A stretch of DNA of 64,000 bases, taken from Nautilus pompilius (taxonomy: Eukaryota > Mollusca > Cephalopoda > Nautilida > Nautilidae). The position numbers and the translations under genes were made by a program. This document shows, in pieces, positions 25,201-36,949 of the stretch; position 1 is the stretch's first letter, and each line of letters begins with the position of its first letter. The stretch is from assembly GCA_018389105.1 (NCBI GenBank), contig JACATO010000321.1, forward strand, positions 1-64,000. Reading direction: 5' to 3'. Below the pieces are notes generated by a model. It did no database searches. It had not been told where the DNA came from and saw only the letters and a program-made list of their open reading frames with translations.

Positions 25201-28200
25201 ATTTATATAAAAGTCAACCCCTAAATTTAGGCTATACAAAATGATCTTAAAAGTTTGACTTTTACACAAGTATATATGATAAACATGTATTAGTATTTTG
25301 CCATAATTTATTGGTTCTCATCTTAAAAATGTTGAGAAGTTGATTACGTGGTAGCACCTGTTTTTAGTGTACTAATTATTTCTAAAAGCAGCAACTTACA
25401 CAAAGTTTATATAGTACAAGGCAATGCTATTAATGAAATCTCTCGTAACATAGTCATTACAAGTTATTCATTAAATACCATTCAAGTGCATTCCCAGTCT
25501 TTATAAAGCTGTGAGTGTAACAAATAAATATAAAAGGACAATGGTTTGTACTAAAAACTACACAAAACTTCAGATATTCTGCTGCTCTCTTAAAACAAAA
25601 CTTTCTGAACTAAAGACACTTGTCTTCTGCAAACTCAACAATAAATGTGCAAACGTGTCAAGTGAATTGCTAAGTTACTCACAGTAAAACAAAGAGGGCA
25701 TATTCGTTTCTCGTCATCTACTTTCTGCCCCCATGGATGCTTGCCATGGACATGACCACATTTTATATACACAAATGCTTGTTTTTCCCCAGGAATGGCA
25801 CTGTTTTTGGTAGGCAGTAACAGTGTGGTCAGCCCAACTGGACACTGTGGTCGGCATGCATTTAGTCCTTCTACAAGGTTGTTGAATTCATGTTCATTCT
25901 AGAAAGAAATTATTTTTAAATATGTAAATTAAACAACATTTTTTTTTTGTCATTTAACATTGGACATTGCAAATATATGTTCTTTCCAGTTACAGTATCA
26001 TTAAAAAAAAAGAGTTAATAATTAAGACCAAAAAAGGGGGCATGTGCAGAAGAAATTGCAACACTATATAAATATGAATCAAATAAACTCTATCACAATC
26101 AATTTAAAAAATTTTTAAATGCTAATTATAATAATTTCTTCACAATTCTAAATACATATTTGCTTTTCTCTCACACTACAGTCTACTGTTTCCCAAACTA
26201 CCAGTAAATGCTCTTTTTAATATGATTACAAATGTAATTTCTATCAAGTATGCATGCCAAGTATAAAAATACAAATAAAGGAATCTGAGCATGATGAACT
26301 ATTAAAAATCATTTAAAAAAAAGCTCAAGAAACATAAGATAAAATTATTAAAATTTACTGAAAAAGGGGATCTTGCATTCCAAAGTTGGTTATAGTTAAT
26401 CTACACACAGACATCATCAAGTGCCTGCCATCCCCTATCCAGAGATCAACAGTCATCCATGAGCTAAGATAGACTAGGGAGAAAGGGTTCTCACATGGTG
26501 AGTCCCCTCCTTCCAATGCAGGAACACCAACTCTGTTCCCCTGTAACAAACATACTGAAAGACCCTGCATTCATTTTTCAAACCTGGGAGGAAACTGAAA
26601 TTCCTGGATAAAACGTAAGCAGCTGATTGAAGCGGAGAGTAAAAATGACATGGAGGTACAATGCCAAACTGACTCGGTAACCTGCAGGAGGCACTCGACC
26701 GTAGCAGTCCAGCTGTCTATTTGAAATTTGCATATTTTTTCTTTATTGAAGCAGCAAAACGTATATCAATCATTAAAAAAAAGCTTAGTCTTTTTGTGAG
26801 CATGATATAGTTAAAAGTTAATTTATCCAATGAAAAATTTTAAATAAGTATTAAAAAAAAAACTTAAACATTTTTTTTTTTTTAACATCACATATGGGAA
26901 ATAATCCACTACAAAAGATACAATCACTACCTTTGGAATAGTTTACTATGTAAAGATTTTGACCTTTAAGTAAACCTGGAATTAGAATGCTTTGCAGTCA
27001 TAAATATGTGATGCCTAAAATGAGGTCTGCCAAATTTCATGGCCTTTATTTTAATATCTCCGTAACAGAAATCGAGCAGCCAGGCCAAGTGATCTGGGAG
27101 ACGACCGTAACATTTCTTTTTATGTATTTTGCAATAATAGTATAAGAGAACCACATAAAACAAACAGAGTTTTAGCAATCATTGTGACAAAATGTTAGTA
27201 CCATTTTAATTTTAAAATTATTAGATGTCAAAATAAATAACAAATTGATAAAAAAATTCAGCCTAAAATCTCTCTCTAAAAAATAGAACCCCACCCATTT
27301 CGGATTACTCTCTTTTCAGTGTTCTTTATCCAGTACAAAATGGTGGCTAAATGCAGCATTACTTCATAAACAATTAAACAAAGTCTCTTACTGGTGAAGC
27401 AATTAAACCAAGTGCAGATCGCCATAACAATGTGACACCACAAAGATCAATGAGCGTTCCATCCCGAAGAATGTTATCTTCATTGAGCATCTAAAAAAAA
27501 CAATCGAGAGACAGGCACAAACAGTAATATACAGAAAAACATTTATCAGCTATTAATTAAAACTACAATTAGTTTGGATAAATAAATAATCATGTGGATT
27601 TATGGACATTTGAACCTCCCATTAACAGAGCGAAAATAAAGCGCACAAGAAACACACTGTAGATATTCATATAAAAAAAAAAATTAATGGCAACAGATGA
27701 GTTTTATTTTTATGTACAAGAAATAATCATATCCCCAATAAACAATACTTCACAAAGATTTTAGTGCAGCAAATAGAAAAGAAAAGTTAAACTAAATAAG
27801 TCTTACTTGATGACTCTTAAAAGCATCTGCACGAGAATTCCTAGCTGTATATATGCCTCCACCCACGGACACTTCGTACCACACGCCAGGCTTGGATTCT
27901 GGTGAAAATCCCTCAGATGAGCTCATAATGAAGACACCATTAGTGGTCAGGCCATCAATTTCATCTGTATACCATTTCACAGCCTTTTCCTAAAAACCCA
28001 AACCAGACTCGTCACACACGCACACCCGACTCACATCAGAGCGACTGGTCCCGCACCGTTTCTCCACTCGTCCGGCGGTGGTGCAGTGGGCCAACAGAAA
28101 CAATGCACAGGTCAAACTAAGCTGAGCAGCAGGGACCAGGAATCTGCCATGGTCCTGTACTGACCCCAAATTTAAAATTACAGAATCTTTATCCGTCTAA

Positions 28201-29917
28201 AAACATAAATACGACATTAATGGTTAAGCATCATTAATTTTCCACTCTCTTTTTTGTTTTTTCTTTGACCCTTGTCTTGTATATCCCTGCTCTCTCTCTC
28301 TGCTCTGGAGCTGGATGTGTACCCTAACTCCGCACAGTGTAAACATTTGCTTTTTAACAGCTGGTGCTCGCTCGTGACACTTTGTTTTTTTTTTTGGGGG
28401 GGTCCATTTTTTGCATACAACCATAATTTTTTGTTTTCACGTTGCTTAGTTAAGTTAGAATGTTTAGCCATAATCTACCACCAGCTGACCACGTCACTTA
28501 ACAATCCCCCCCACGTTGTGCTATAACCGCTTTTAAATTAGTGTTTTTTTTTTTTTTTCCTGTAGTACACTTACCCCTAAAAAAATGTTGCGCCCAGCGT
28601 CAAACCCAGCAGCATAAATTCTTGCTGTATACGGCGGGTTTCTATCTACCAGAATCCGGCAAGCAAACCTAGAAATTGTACTCTGCGTAATCTCAACATT
28701 TTCTCTCCGTTGATCAGCAGGTATCATGTCCATCACCATGAAATCGATAGGGCTCTCGCTTGATCGACCAATCTATGAAAAGAAATTCCAAATCTACTCC
28801 TCAGAATCTCCAAAACCATCTTATGCAAATATCATTATAATAAATACATTTAAAAAATACAACAACAAATCTTTTCATTTTTTAGAAAAAATAAACTAAG
28901 TAAAATCTTTTCTCTAGTCTTTTGAGTTCAATATCTACTAAACAGTAAAAAATCTCAATACTTACTGATGTTTGAGATTAACAATCTATTTTTAGCTGAT
29001 ACTTCTACATGAAGGTTGATGATACTGTTCAGAAAATTCACAACATAATAAGCACAACAGTCGTCTTTCTTCCTTTATAGAAGTGTACTCTGGTCACTAC
29101 AGAATATGATGAGCATTTCGTTTTAATGGTGATTTGTTTGAAAAGGAACGTCTTGTAACTACTAAACTTTGGTAATACTACTACATTTTCTGGTGCGTGC
29201 ACCATATAATGTTTTGTTTTAACAGTGTGGCTGGTTTTAAGAGGCTTCTAGTAGCTAAACTTTTATCTTCTTTTTCTGCAATCATCACCATCATCATCTA
29301 CAACAGGACACAACTGATAAGATTGCGCAGTGCCATGGTTACTGCTAACAACTGTTGCCATTCCTACATATTGTAGAGCGGTCTTCAACAGAAAATAGAA
29401 AGACCCCACCAGACCTCCTCCATTTAGCTATGGGAGGAAATCCATGACAACTGATTGGTATAGAAGAGCAAGAAGAAACCATGCTATGGGATATTTACTA
29501 AAACAACTGAGTCCCTAATGGAAATTGAAATTTGGCCTTCAGCAACAGCTGACCAATATGTTATGCACTTGGCCATATGCAACTCCCTAAACTCTGGTAA
29601 CAATGTATCATTTGGAGTATGTTTCACCTTCCAAACTAAACAATGAAAACAATAATAGGAGGAAATTCTCTGGTTGTTTAAACATAAGCCCAATCAATTC
29701 CTACACTCTACAAATAACATACAGACAGACAGACAGAGAGAAAACAATCCTTTGGAAAATTTTTTTTTTACAAAATAATAATAAGTTTTTGCGACTTTCT
29801 CAGTGTTGCAAAATATCAGCATAATCTTTAAACAGGATTAAACAAAATGTATGTTGTGAAAAAACACTAAGTTTGTGCAGACTTCACATGTCAAAGCAAT
29901 AAAACAAAAAATAGAAT

Positions 29918-29948
<31 letters not shown>

Positions 29949-32900
29949 CTTTTAGCAATGCTTACCTGAAACATGTCTGTGTCTGAGTCTGACTGGTATT
30001 CCACTACAACAGCCTGATTCCGAGACAAGGTGTATGATATAGAGTGTCGCTCTAAATCTTGCACAGCCTGAAAAATAATAAGCTGAACTTCAAAGCGATT
30101 TTCAAAAGCTACTGTATTATGTCTATAAATTCTCATCACTCAAGCACACACAGTCATGTCAAAAAGCCTGAGACCACCCATATCAGTTTTGTGTTTTAAA
30201 TTGCTGCACCCCTGATTTTGTCGAGATGGCACTGGTTCACATGTTAAATTGCAGCTGAACTTGCTTCATTTCATTTGAGATACTGTAGCACCTTGGTGGT
30301 AAAATACATCAAGTTTTTTAACCTTTTCCCCACGGATACTCCAATTTTCTAAGCACTCCATCACATTGATGAAAATAATAGTTTACTTCTTTAAATATTT
30401 TAAAGTGTTTTCTACATTCCAGAAGCTAACAGAGAATTTTGTCATTGTTTTTAGCGATTTTATTGTAATCTTGTCAAAACTGCTGAATTCGAGGTTGAAT
30501 CGACCATTAGCGCTGATCTGATTTGCATCTGTCAAAATACAGTGCAAAAATTTTAAAAAATAAATTCAGGATTTCTTTCCTGCTACCTACTATTTCAGTC
30601 TGTTTATGGGAAAACACGGCTAATAATACAGACAATAAAGAGCTTTCAGTAATCCAGAGATTCTGGATTCAGGCCTTCAGTGATGGATTGCCTCCAACAT
30701 GCCACAGCCAGCTGAATGAAAGTGTCAAAGATAGCAGTTTGAGATTCAGAATTGAGACACGTTTTCACAGCTAAAGTGGACAGCAGCAGAACCCCAAATC
30801 TCTCTGAAGGATCACCACAACTGTGAGCCAAATTTGTGCAGAACTTAGTTGCTGCAAGCACTTCTGAAGACTGCATGACTTTCACGGCTGATTGCACATA
30901 GGAAGCCAAAACAAACGTCTAGTATAAGCAAAAGGAGGGAAAGACTGGATGATTCAGAAGTGGTCCGAGGTAAATCCCAGTTAAACTGATTTGGGAAAGA
31001 CAGCAAAATCTTTGCTTGCCATTGTCCAGGAGACAAATTCAATCCGGAATGCAGTATCAGACTGAAGATTAGCTATGGTTTGGGTCTCATGTTTTGTTAC
31101 ATCCAAGGCGTTTATGGATTAGTTCCAGTACGTTTAAATTTTTTAAAGGAGCAATACAGTCTATTGCCCAGATCTTCCAACAGAACAGAGAAGCTAAACA
31201 CAACTCGAAATGAGCAGGGATGACCTGACCTCCAAAAGGCATTTTAATTTGGTTTAGGTCCGGAGATTCCTGGTTCAAGTCCCACCGTCAGCTGTCTACA
31301 GTATCTTGAGATGCTGAAAACACATCTATACAAAGCATAAATAAAATGCTTGAGTGAGACTAAAAAAAAAAAACAAAAACAAAAAACTTGAAAATATGTT
31401 TACATAACTCTCTCTATTTCCAACAGTGTTCCCTATAATGATATTTAAAAAGAAATAAAACTGATCTCCCTTAATATTTCTCTCTTTTGGCTGCCATATT
31501 GAAAATCAAATGTTAAAATTCTAGTTTACTTTTCAAATGCAGTTTCAATATTCAGACTGTGAAGCACATGGCTGAATCACAAGCATCTGTTCAAGACAAA
31601 ACAAAACAGGGACAGGAAATTACCATATATATATATAAAAAAAAATTTTTTTTAAATTATATATACAGAAGCCCATTTCACCAAATATTTACACTACCCT
31701 GCCTGCACTGATTTAGTAAACATTATAGACATACAAACATTTTCTAATACGTAATTAAGGAAGTTTCTTATTTACCTCATATCATGACCCTGGTGTTATG
31801 TGATTTGCCACATTACCAGAGTATCTAAGTTTGTGCATTCCTTCCTTGGAAGATCTCTTTAAAATTGCAATCCTGTCATTACGAAAATCAGAGAACTAAG
31901 GCCTTTCCATTCAAATGTATGGTTTTGCACACAGGGATCCCTAATAACAGGATAAGCACCTTTTAAAAGTTTGGTTGTGCTTGATTTACAAACCTAATCA
32001 TCGTGGTATAAAATCTAGAACATACAGGATATGGTAGCCTAAATATTTTCTCATTTCTCCAGGCCAGGTAACTGGTTGATCCAAGACTGGTTAACCATAA
32101 GCTGCATAGCTGCCAATCTTCTGGTGTCTGTGGATGTGCATAATGAATCATCTCTTATGAAGGAAGACCACCTACTATGCTTCAATATTCCAAAAGTTTT
32201 TCCACTATCAACACACACACACACACACACACAAAACAGGTTGTAGTCTATAAAATTCCAATTGAATGTCAACAATATCTTTCAACATCACTAAATCAAT
32301 GCACTGTGCAACAGCTCCTACAGAGACTGGGTATAGTGGATAGGGTCCTCAATGGAAGTCACTGATGACAAAGGTAAATTAGGGCTGCCTGGTAAAATGT
32401 GCCCATTGGTTGCCCCCAGTTTTCATAGATGAAGCATTTTCACCAATTCACATCCTCCAGATGCACAAAAATATGACAACAATGGTGATGCTTTTGAACC
32501 AGAGTGTTCAACAAACTGTCAAGTACAGATTTAGGATCAAGCATGTGGTATAGGGGCTAAATATTTTTGAGGAGGAATCTTTGACCAAAATTACCATATA
32601 TTACTAACATCTAGATAAGTTAAACAACTAAAATAATTAAATTTTCTCCTTCATTCTCAACAATTTTACAACTTAAAACAATATAAGGGAGGCAACTCTT
32701 AATTCACTTTTTTTTAACTGTAGAAAGTAATTTTGATTTAATTTATGAAAGCATTTTTATAAATGTAATCACTGGTGCATTGCATGGATGTGCATTATTG
32801 AAACTACAAACAGAAATTTTACTAAACCTAGCCCACAACTAATGAAAGATTGGTTGTGTTGCAATAATGTTAAAATATTATACAGCAGCATTCATTTTTA

Positions 32901-33702
32901 CTTAAAGAAAAAGTCATTTAAACCTAAAATAACAACTTCCACACAGAAAGTTAGTATAGAAAAAAGGTTGTGCTACTACATTCTCATGCAATATCAAATT
33001 CACTGCACTGTGCCGCAATTATAGGGGAAACATTCAGCAATGTGATTAAAAACTGACACTTCAAAGTTAAATTTGCTCTGATTCCAAAAGATACCAAGAA
33101 CGCTTAGTTTCATTTGTTAGAGCTTGCTAACTTTACTGTAGTATTCTGATAATTTATGAAATGCAACTTCTTTGTCCAGAGTTGTACAGTGCTCACTCAC
33201 CTTGGCATACTGAGGATTTTTCACCATGTGCTTTCTATATGGCTTGACGCCATTAGCAACAGCACGCTTTTTCAGAACAAATTTGCTTTGTCGCCTTCGT
33301 CTTTCGCCATTCATCAGCTGTCCATTATACCTACAGAACATTAAAAATAGTATTAAGATGGCACCATTGTTTCAAGTTAAACAAACCATTTTAAAATATG
33401 GGTTTCTTTACACACAAATGACTTGTGCTTGTAGAATAAAAAAAGCTATTAAACTTCTCATTCTGATACATGTATATATAATAATGTTGTTGTTTTTTCC
33501 CATAGGCAGGTAAATTAAATAAGTAGGAAAATTAATGAGACAATTAATTTGATTTTAAATTAATTTTGCTTCAACAATGGGAAAGGACATTACTTGTACT
33601 TACCCTAGAACGACAAGTTCTCCATATTTGATTACATCTTTACTACCACCAGCTGCAGCATGAGAACTCAAGTGCTGCTTTTCGGGAGTCCCTTTTAAAG
33701 AA
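19591..33702 (-). CDS. Pellino E3 ubiquitin-protein ligase (nine coding exons; first exon missing)
   Basis: Pellino proteins are RING-like E3 ligases and scaffolds that bind phosphorylated IRAK kinases through an FHA domain and act in cytosolic Toll/IL-1 receptor signalling. Exons in transcript order are 33604-33702, 33201-33330, 29966-30067, 28575-28772, 27807-27989, 27392-27490, 25683-25898, 21939-22054 and 19591-19717. All junctions are GT-AG and all phases agree, giving 1270 nt and about 423 residues to a TGA. The reading covers KYGELVVLGYNG, the FHA core (HSISYTLSRNQ, ITQSTISRFACRI, YTARIYAAGFD), then CPVG, CGHVHG, CPLC, CGH and CPFC of the RING-like region, and the family tail (IKLIF). 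Vertebrate Pellinos are about 420 aa, so only a short N-terminal exon, phase 2 at its 3' end and with the ATG, is missing. It should lie between 33703 and the promoter near 38.4 kb. All zinc-ligand positions appear kept. Confidence 0.95.
21939..22054 (-). CDS. Pellino coding exon h (RING-like part 2)
   Basis: 116 nt between TTTTACAG and GTGAGT. It encodes EGPFVKLEMGLELSFCVDSE, then YCFSPCGHMASEKTVK. The CGH pair is kept; where vertebrate Pellinos have CGHVCSEK this protein has CGHMASEK, so that second Cys is absent. Confidence 0.93.
22201..22294. repeat. (GA)n microsatellite
   Basis: About 50 uninterrupted bases of GA repeat, then GATAGATGATGGAGAGA and more GA, inside a Pellino intron. Confidence 0.95.
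22911..25275 (+). mobile_element. Decayed pogo/Tigger-like DNA transposon in a Pellino intron
   Basis: Imperfect terminal inverted repeats flank the unit: TATACTCGTGTAAAAGTTGA at the left and, on the minus strand at the right end, TATACTTGTGTAAAAGTCAA. The plus strand between them carries a CENP-B/Tigger-type transposase in pieces: NFKTNAGWCTRF near 23520, ISQHLPAELDEKIAEFHQFV and YIGNMDE near 23590-23710 (MDE holds the first catalytic Asp), RTVNRVVLVKTTGHED near 24330, VVHVQEKG near 24490, LDFCINKPLKN near 24665 and NALDGTEDGYL near 24870. Stops and frame changes are frequent, and the segment expected to carry the second catalytic Asp seems lost by a small deletion. It lies antisense to Pellino and is interrupted by a 593-bp MITE. 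Confidence 0.8.
23727..24319. mobile_element. 593-bp TA-flanked MITE nested in the Tigger transposase
   Basis: It starts CAGTCGACCCTCGAGTAATC and ends GGGGGACAACTG, whose complement reads CAGTTGTCCCCC, so the ends are short imperfect inverted repeats. TA dinucleotides at 23725-23726 and 24320-24321 are the target duplication of Tc1/mariner-superfamily elements. Removing the element plus one TA joins NFDI and LANRTV in one frame, which marks both ends precisely. It has no transposase frame; the AT-rich middle and CpG-containing ends are unlike the flanking transposon. Confidence 0.85.
25683..25898 (-). CDS. Pellino coding exon g (RING-like part 1)
   Basis: 216 nt in phase 0, GTGAGT donor. It encodes LNACRPQCPVGLTTLLLP, then FVYIKCGHVHGKHPWG and KRICPLCFT. 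CGHVHG and CPLC supply the first C-H-C2 ligand set of the Pellino RING-like domain. Confidence 0.95.
27392..27490 (-). CDS. Pellino coding exon f
   Basis: 99 nt in phase 0, GTAAGA donor. It encodes MLNEDNILRDGTLIDLCGVT then LLWRSALGL; the family block is DG(S/T)LIDLCG(A/V)TLLWR. Confidence 0.95.
27807..27989 (-). CDS. Pellino coding exon e
   Basis: 183 nt in phase 0. It encodes EKAVKWYTDEIDGLTTNGV, then KPGVWYEVSVGGGIYTARNS, matching the family's DGLTTNGV and PGVW(R/Y)E(V/I)SV blocks. Confidence 0.95.
28575..28772 (-). CDS. Pellino coding exon d (FHA core)
   Basis: 198 nt in phase 0 with a GTAAGT donor. It begins IGRSSESPIDFMVMDMIPAD, continues with ITQSTISRFACRILVDRNPP and ends AGFDAGRNIFLG. 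This is the FHA phosphopeptide-binding face in the Pellino family. Confidence 0.96.
29915..29945. repeat. (GA)n microsatellite beside a Pellino exon
   Basis: A GA run of about 30 bases ends 20 bases from the 3' boundary of Pellino exon c; on the transcript it is (CT)n just after the donor. Confidence 0.9.
29966..30067 (-). CDS. Pellino coding exon c (FHA core)
   Basis: 102 nt in phase 0, after a TTATTTTTCAG acceptor and before a GTAAGC donor. It encodes AVQDLERHSISYTLSRNQAV followed by VVEYQSDSDTDMFQ, the most conserved part of the Pellino FHA domain. Confidence 0.95.
30151..31350 (+). mobile_element. Decayed Tc1-like transposon in the Pellino intron
   Basis: A Tc1-style terminus, CAGTCATGTCAAAAAGCCTG, begins at 30151. 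The plus strand then shows the transposase order: KELSVIQRFWIQAFSDG near 30640 (paired/HTH start), SQICAELS near 30826, AKGGKDWMIQKWSEV near 30930 (before the first catalytic Asp), LAMVWVSCF near 31070 (family GxVMVWG) and IFQQNREAKHNSK near 31170 (family FQQDNxPxHTxK, catalytic Asp changed to Asn). Stops and frame changes make it inactive. The right terminus was not found, so the end is approximate. Confidence 0.7.
33201..33330 (-). CDS. Pellino coding exon b (FHA wing)
   Basis: 130 nt between CTGTAG and GTGAGT. It completes the Gly of GYNG and reads NGERRRRQSKFVLKKRAVAN then GVKPYRKHMVKNPQYAK. The basic RRRRQSKF stretch and ANGVKP match the Pellino family. Ends in phase 0. Confidence 0.93.
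33604..33702 (-). CDS. Pellino coding exon a (first one found)
   Basis: Acceptor TTCAATTATTAG and donor GTAAGT bound 99 nt. The exon reads SLKGTPEKQHLSSHAAAGG then KDVIKYGELVVLG, matching the conserved Pellino N-terminus KYGEL(I/V)VLG. It starts with the last base of a split codon and has no in-frame ATG, so an upstream coding exon exists. Confidence 0.92.
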
Positions 33703-34040
33703 CTAATAATTGAAAGGAAAAAAAAAATAGAAATTATAGGCACTTTTCCCTTTCCAAATTAAGATTTTACACAAAATTTAAATGAATGAAACTAAGACTG
33801 AAAATAAATGCTGACAAAGTCAATATTTGTGATATTTTTCTAAAATGATGTTCTGTTTTCAAATACTAAATTTATTTATTTCAGTTAGTTTAGATGCATT
33901 GTAAGGCCTTCTACTTGTCTGTCCAAACCCTGAATAAATTAAGATGGGAATTTCTGAAGACTTAACTGATATGATGGATTGTCAAAATTTTAAATTTAAG
34001 TGATAAAAACCACAATACCCAACTAACAAAACTTACACAC

Positions 34041-34400
34041 TATGAAGGTGAGCCAAAAATATGTATACACACTTTCATATGCCATTATACAAAGGCATGT
34101 TGTTTCTCAACTATAAGACGTTTCGTTTGGAAGTTCACAGATAAGGATACTGTGCAACACAACAGCATGCCAAAGACATCACTTGTTTTCAGTGTACTGA
34201 GAGGTGGATGGAATGATGAATTGAACATCTGCCATCACCAGATCTCATGCTCCAGTGAAGTATGTTGAAGGACGACAAGGTGTATGTTACAAAACCAGCA
34301 GTCATTCAAGAACTCCTACAAAATGTTGAGAGAGAGAGAGATGCACCTGGACTGACCACATGATGTGACAGGTGATACCTATAGCACTATATATATGAAT
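34041..34400 (+). mobile_element. Mariner-like transposon remnant
   Basis: AAGGTGAGCCAAAAATATGT near 34044 resembles a mariner-type terminus. Downstream frames read LPSPDLMLQ and DDKVYVTKPAVIQELLQNVE near 34225-34330, similar to the C-terminal (S/A)PDLxPLD...KVYxTKPxTIEEL region of mariner-like transposases. No intact frame; the right terminus was not identified. Confidence 0.5.
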
Positions 34401-34439
34401 TGGACAAGCATATTTGTAGTCACTATCAAATATGGGAAT

Positions 34440-34770
34440 GAAAAGGACCATAGCATTTGAAAAAAGGTATGGTGGTGACTATACACCTAGTAGGTGCCAC
34501 AGTAGCCAAGACCATTTTGTTGGTAGGCTACACCGAGACTTTAGTTATTCAAGTTTATTAGCAATGGTAAAAGGTAAAGATGATTCTGTTGCAAGGTGGT
34601 TAATTGTGACAGAACGACAGAAAAAGAAAGTTGTTTAGACAAGATAGTAAAAGCTAACCATCATCAAACAATAGACCAACTAATAGAAACATTCAGCCTC
34701 TCCAGTGTATCTTGTAAAGAATGTTGCAACATATGAACTATGTATGGCAGTAGGAAACAATCATGTAGAG
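34440..34770 (+). mobile_element. Tc1-like transposase, 5' half (split by hAT)
   Basis: The plus-strand frame near 34490-34565 reads GATVAKTILLVGYTETLVIQ, close to the Tc1 helix-turn-helix consensus GASVxKTAxLVGVSRxTVSK. Further pieces (KANHHQTIDQLIETF, MYGSRKQSC) follow up to 34770. The rest of the same transposase resumes at 36950, after the hAT insertion. Confidence 0.6.
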
Positions 34771-36949
34771 CAGTGATTCCCAAGTTTTTTCTATGGATGG
34801 CCACTTTAAAATCCAGTAAGGTTCTAATGGGCTAGGTAAAAGTGACAGCTAAATCTGGTGCTATAAACAAACTTAAAAATAAAAAATTATACTGACATCC
34901 TGCTTTTGTGAAAAATAAGGTCTAATAATGGGATTTACAGTTTTACATAGATTCTGGACCAAAATTTGTTGTAAATGAACTAATTCATGAATTCATAAAT
35001 GAAAACAAAACAAAACAACTTATTATTACTTAATTATTAACTGATTTATTTAAAATTCAAATTAAGATAATAAAGAAAGAAAGATGGAAATCTGGCAACA
35101 GAAATTATTTAAAATTCAGGTCTGATATTTTTTACATCACAAATGCTTAAAAACACAAATAAAGTTTATCTTTTATGTGAAAAAAAAAAGAGGGGAGTGT
35201 TTTTCAGCTGATAACTTCTCAATATCTGGTGTCACATTAGTTATCCCAATCTCAATACTTCATGCAAATGCTGATCATCAGTCATGTCAGAACACAATTT
35301 AGATTTTACAAATTTCATTTTTGAGAAAGTTTTGATGTTAGGGTAACTACTTTCTGTCATAGAAGAATAGAAATTTAACAGATGGCTTTTTTGAAATTTA
35401 TCCTTCAAAAAGTCATGAGCCTGTACCTCAATCAAATCCACTTTTAAGTCTTCAGGTAAATTATCCACTTCTGCTTCTGAAAAATCTGTAGCTATCTTGT
35501 TTTTTTTTTATAGAAGTCATAAACTCTCTCCTGAAACTCTGATAGTAATTTTTCAACAAGTTCTGCACCTCTGTTGACTGGCAATTCTATCAATGTAACA
35601 TCTTCACAGCACTTAAAGTGAACAAAGATACCAGCTTTTAGCTGTTTGTGAAAGTTTTAGTTTAGCTTAAAAAACTTTATGTTGCTGAACATCTCACAAA
35701 TAAGTTAGCGTTCTCCCTGTGATTTTAGATTCAGATAGTTCAAATAAGTTATGTCCACCGAGAGAGAGAGAGAGAGAGAGAAATCCCGGACCCAAACATG
35801 ATCAGAGTTCAGGAACAAGTTTTTCATTTTTCTACCATAAACACTTCTATTTCACTTCTCAGTCCAATAAATGTTTTAAGAGTCTTCCACAGCTGAGCTA
35901 ATGCATGTCAGAATGGTACAAAAGTGTCATCATAATCTTCTCTAATTTGAGACAGAAAATTACTGCAAATGAAACTGGCACAAGTGCTGCAAGTTATATC
36001 CTCACCTAAATTAAGTTATTATTCACCAACAGTTGTTGTGTGGAAGAACAAATGAAACCGCACTGGAATTTCAAAATTGGTTTCCTTCATGCACCTTTGA
36101 TATGTGCATTAAGTCCCATCTTTTTACCACCATATTTTTAGTCCTATCTCTGGTGATACTTTTCAACTAGTTCTAGTTTAGCTTGAGATCTTTTACTGTC
36201 TCACAAACTTTTAAATGTGTAACTTCACCAGTTGTATTCTTGATACTTTGTAATTCTGCCAATTCCTCTAATGAGGATAATTTGAGCGATGTCTGAAATG
36301 TCATTACTTTCATTCATCTTAAAATGAAAGCAAAAATCTTGTCCCACATCTTCAATTCTTTGTGACTGTACTTGCAGATAGGCTTACATTCTCAAATACA
36401 CTCTCATGAACATATTTTGCTGGTTAAATCTCCCCTCCCAAGAGGTGCCACCTTTTCAGCACATCATTTATGTTTAAACATGTCTCAAACTTTCTCTTGT
36501 TTTTGCATCATAATGACACCTTCTTGACATTATTGCTGTTTTCAAAGAGTACAGTCTCTTTATATGTTAATAATTATTTTATCTTTACACTGCACACACA
36601 AGTAAACATTTGCACCCTATTCATTGAACACCTTGCCCTCAAAATCTACTTTCCTTTTTTTTTTTTTGCCAAACACATTTTATTACTTGCCAGCATACTC
36701 TTAAAATGATGACTGCCATGAAAAACTAAAATTTTCTTACCACACCAGTTTGTTTTATTATTAACTGCCAATAAAAAACACAGAAAAGCCATAAGTAAAA
36801 TGCAGTGGAGAAAAACCTAACAATAGATTAAATAATTTTTAAGAATTTTCAATCCTTTTTTCAGCTAAGGGTATTTATTATTTTATGTTAATACACTTTT
36901 CATTTGCAGAATGGATTTTGCCTAGAGGGCCGTACTTTTGGGACTCCTA
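34771..36949 (-). mobile_element. Decayed hAT transposon inserted in a Tc1-like element
   Basis: The left end CAGTGATTCCCAAGTT and the complement of the right end, TAGGAGTCCCAAAAGT, are imperfect hAT terminal repeats. Flanks ATGTAGAG (34763-34770) and GTGTAAAC (36950-36957) agree at five of eight positions and may be a worn 8-bp target duplication. On the minus strand a transposase of the GTF2IRD2/ZBED-like hAT group is readable in pieces: VDITYLNYLNLKSQGE near 35700-35760, LPVNRGAELVEKLLSEFQ near 35530-35590 and VDNLPEDLKVDLIEVQAHDF near 35410-35470 (start of the C-terminal dimerisation region). A (GA)n run (35760-35781) now sits in the frame. Not functional. Confidence 0.7.

Noticed and set aside
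28060..28130. GGTGGTGCAGTGG followed by GGTCAAAC, a possible SINE A/B box pair
   Set aside because: The B box is poor, and no tail or target duplication is visible.
31087..31278. Minus-strand frame starting NQESPDLNQIK, resembling the SPDLNPIE motif
   Set aside because: The plus strand of the same stretch carries Tc1 motifs in the correct order, so the minus-strand match looks like chance.
31240..31290. GGTTCAAGTCCCACCG, a perfect-looking pol III B box suggesting a SINE or tRNA
   Set aside because: It lies within the Tc1-like remnant, no matching A box sits at the right distance, and no cloverleaf forms.
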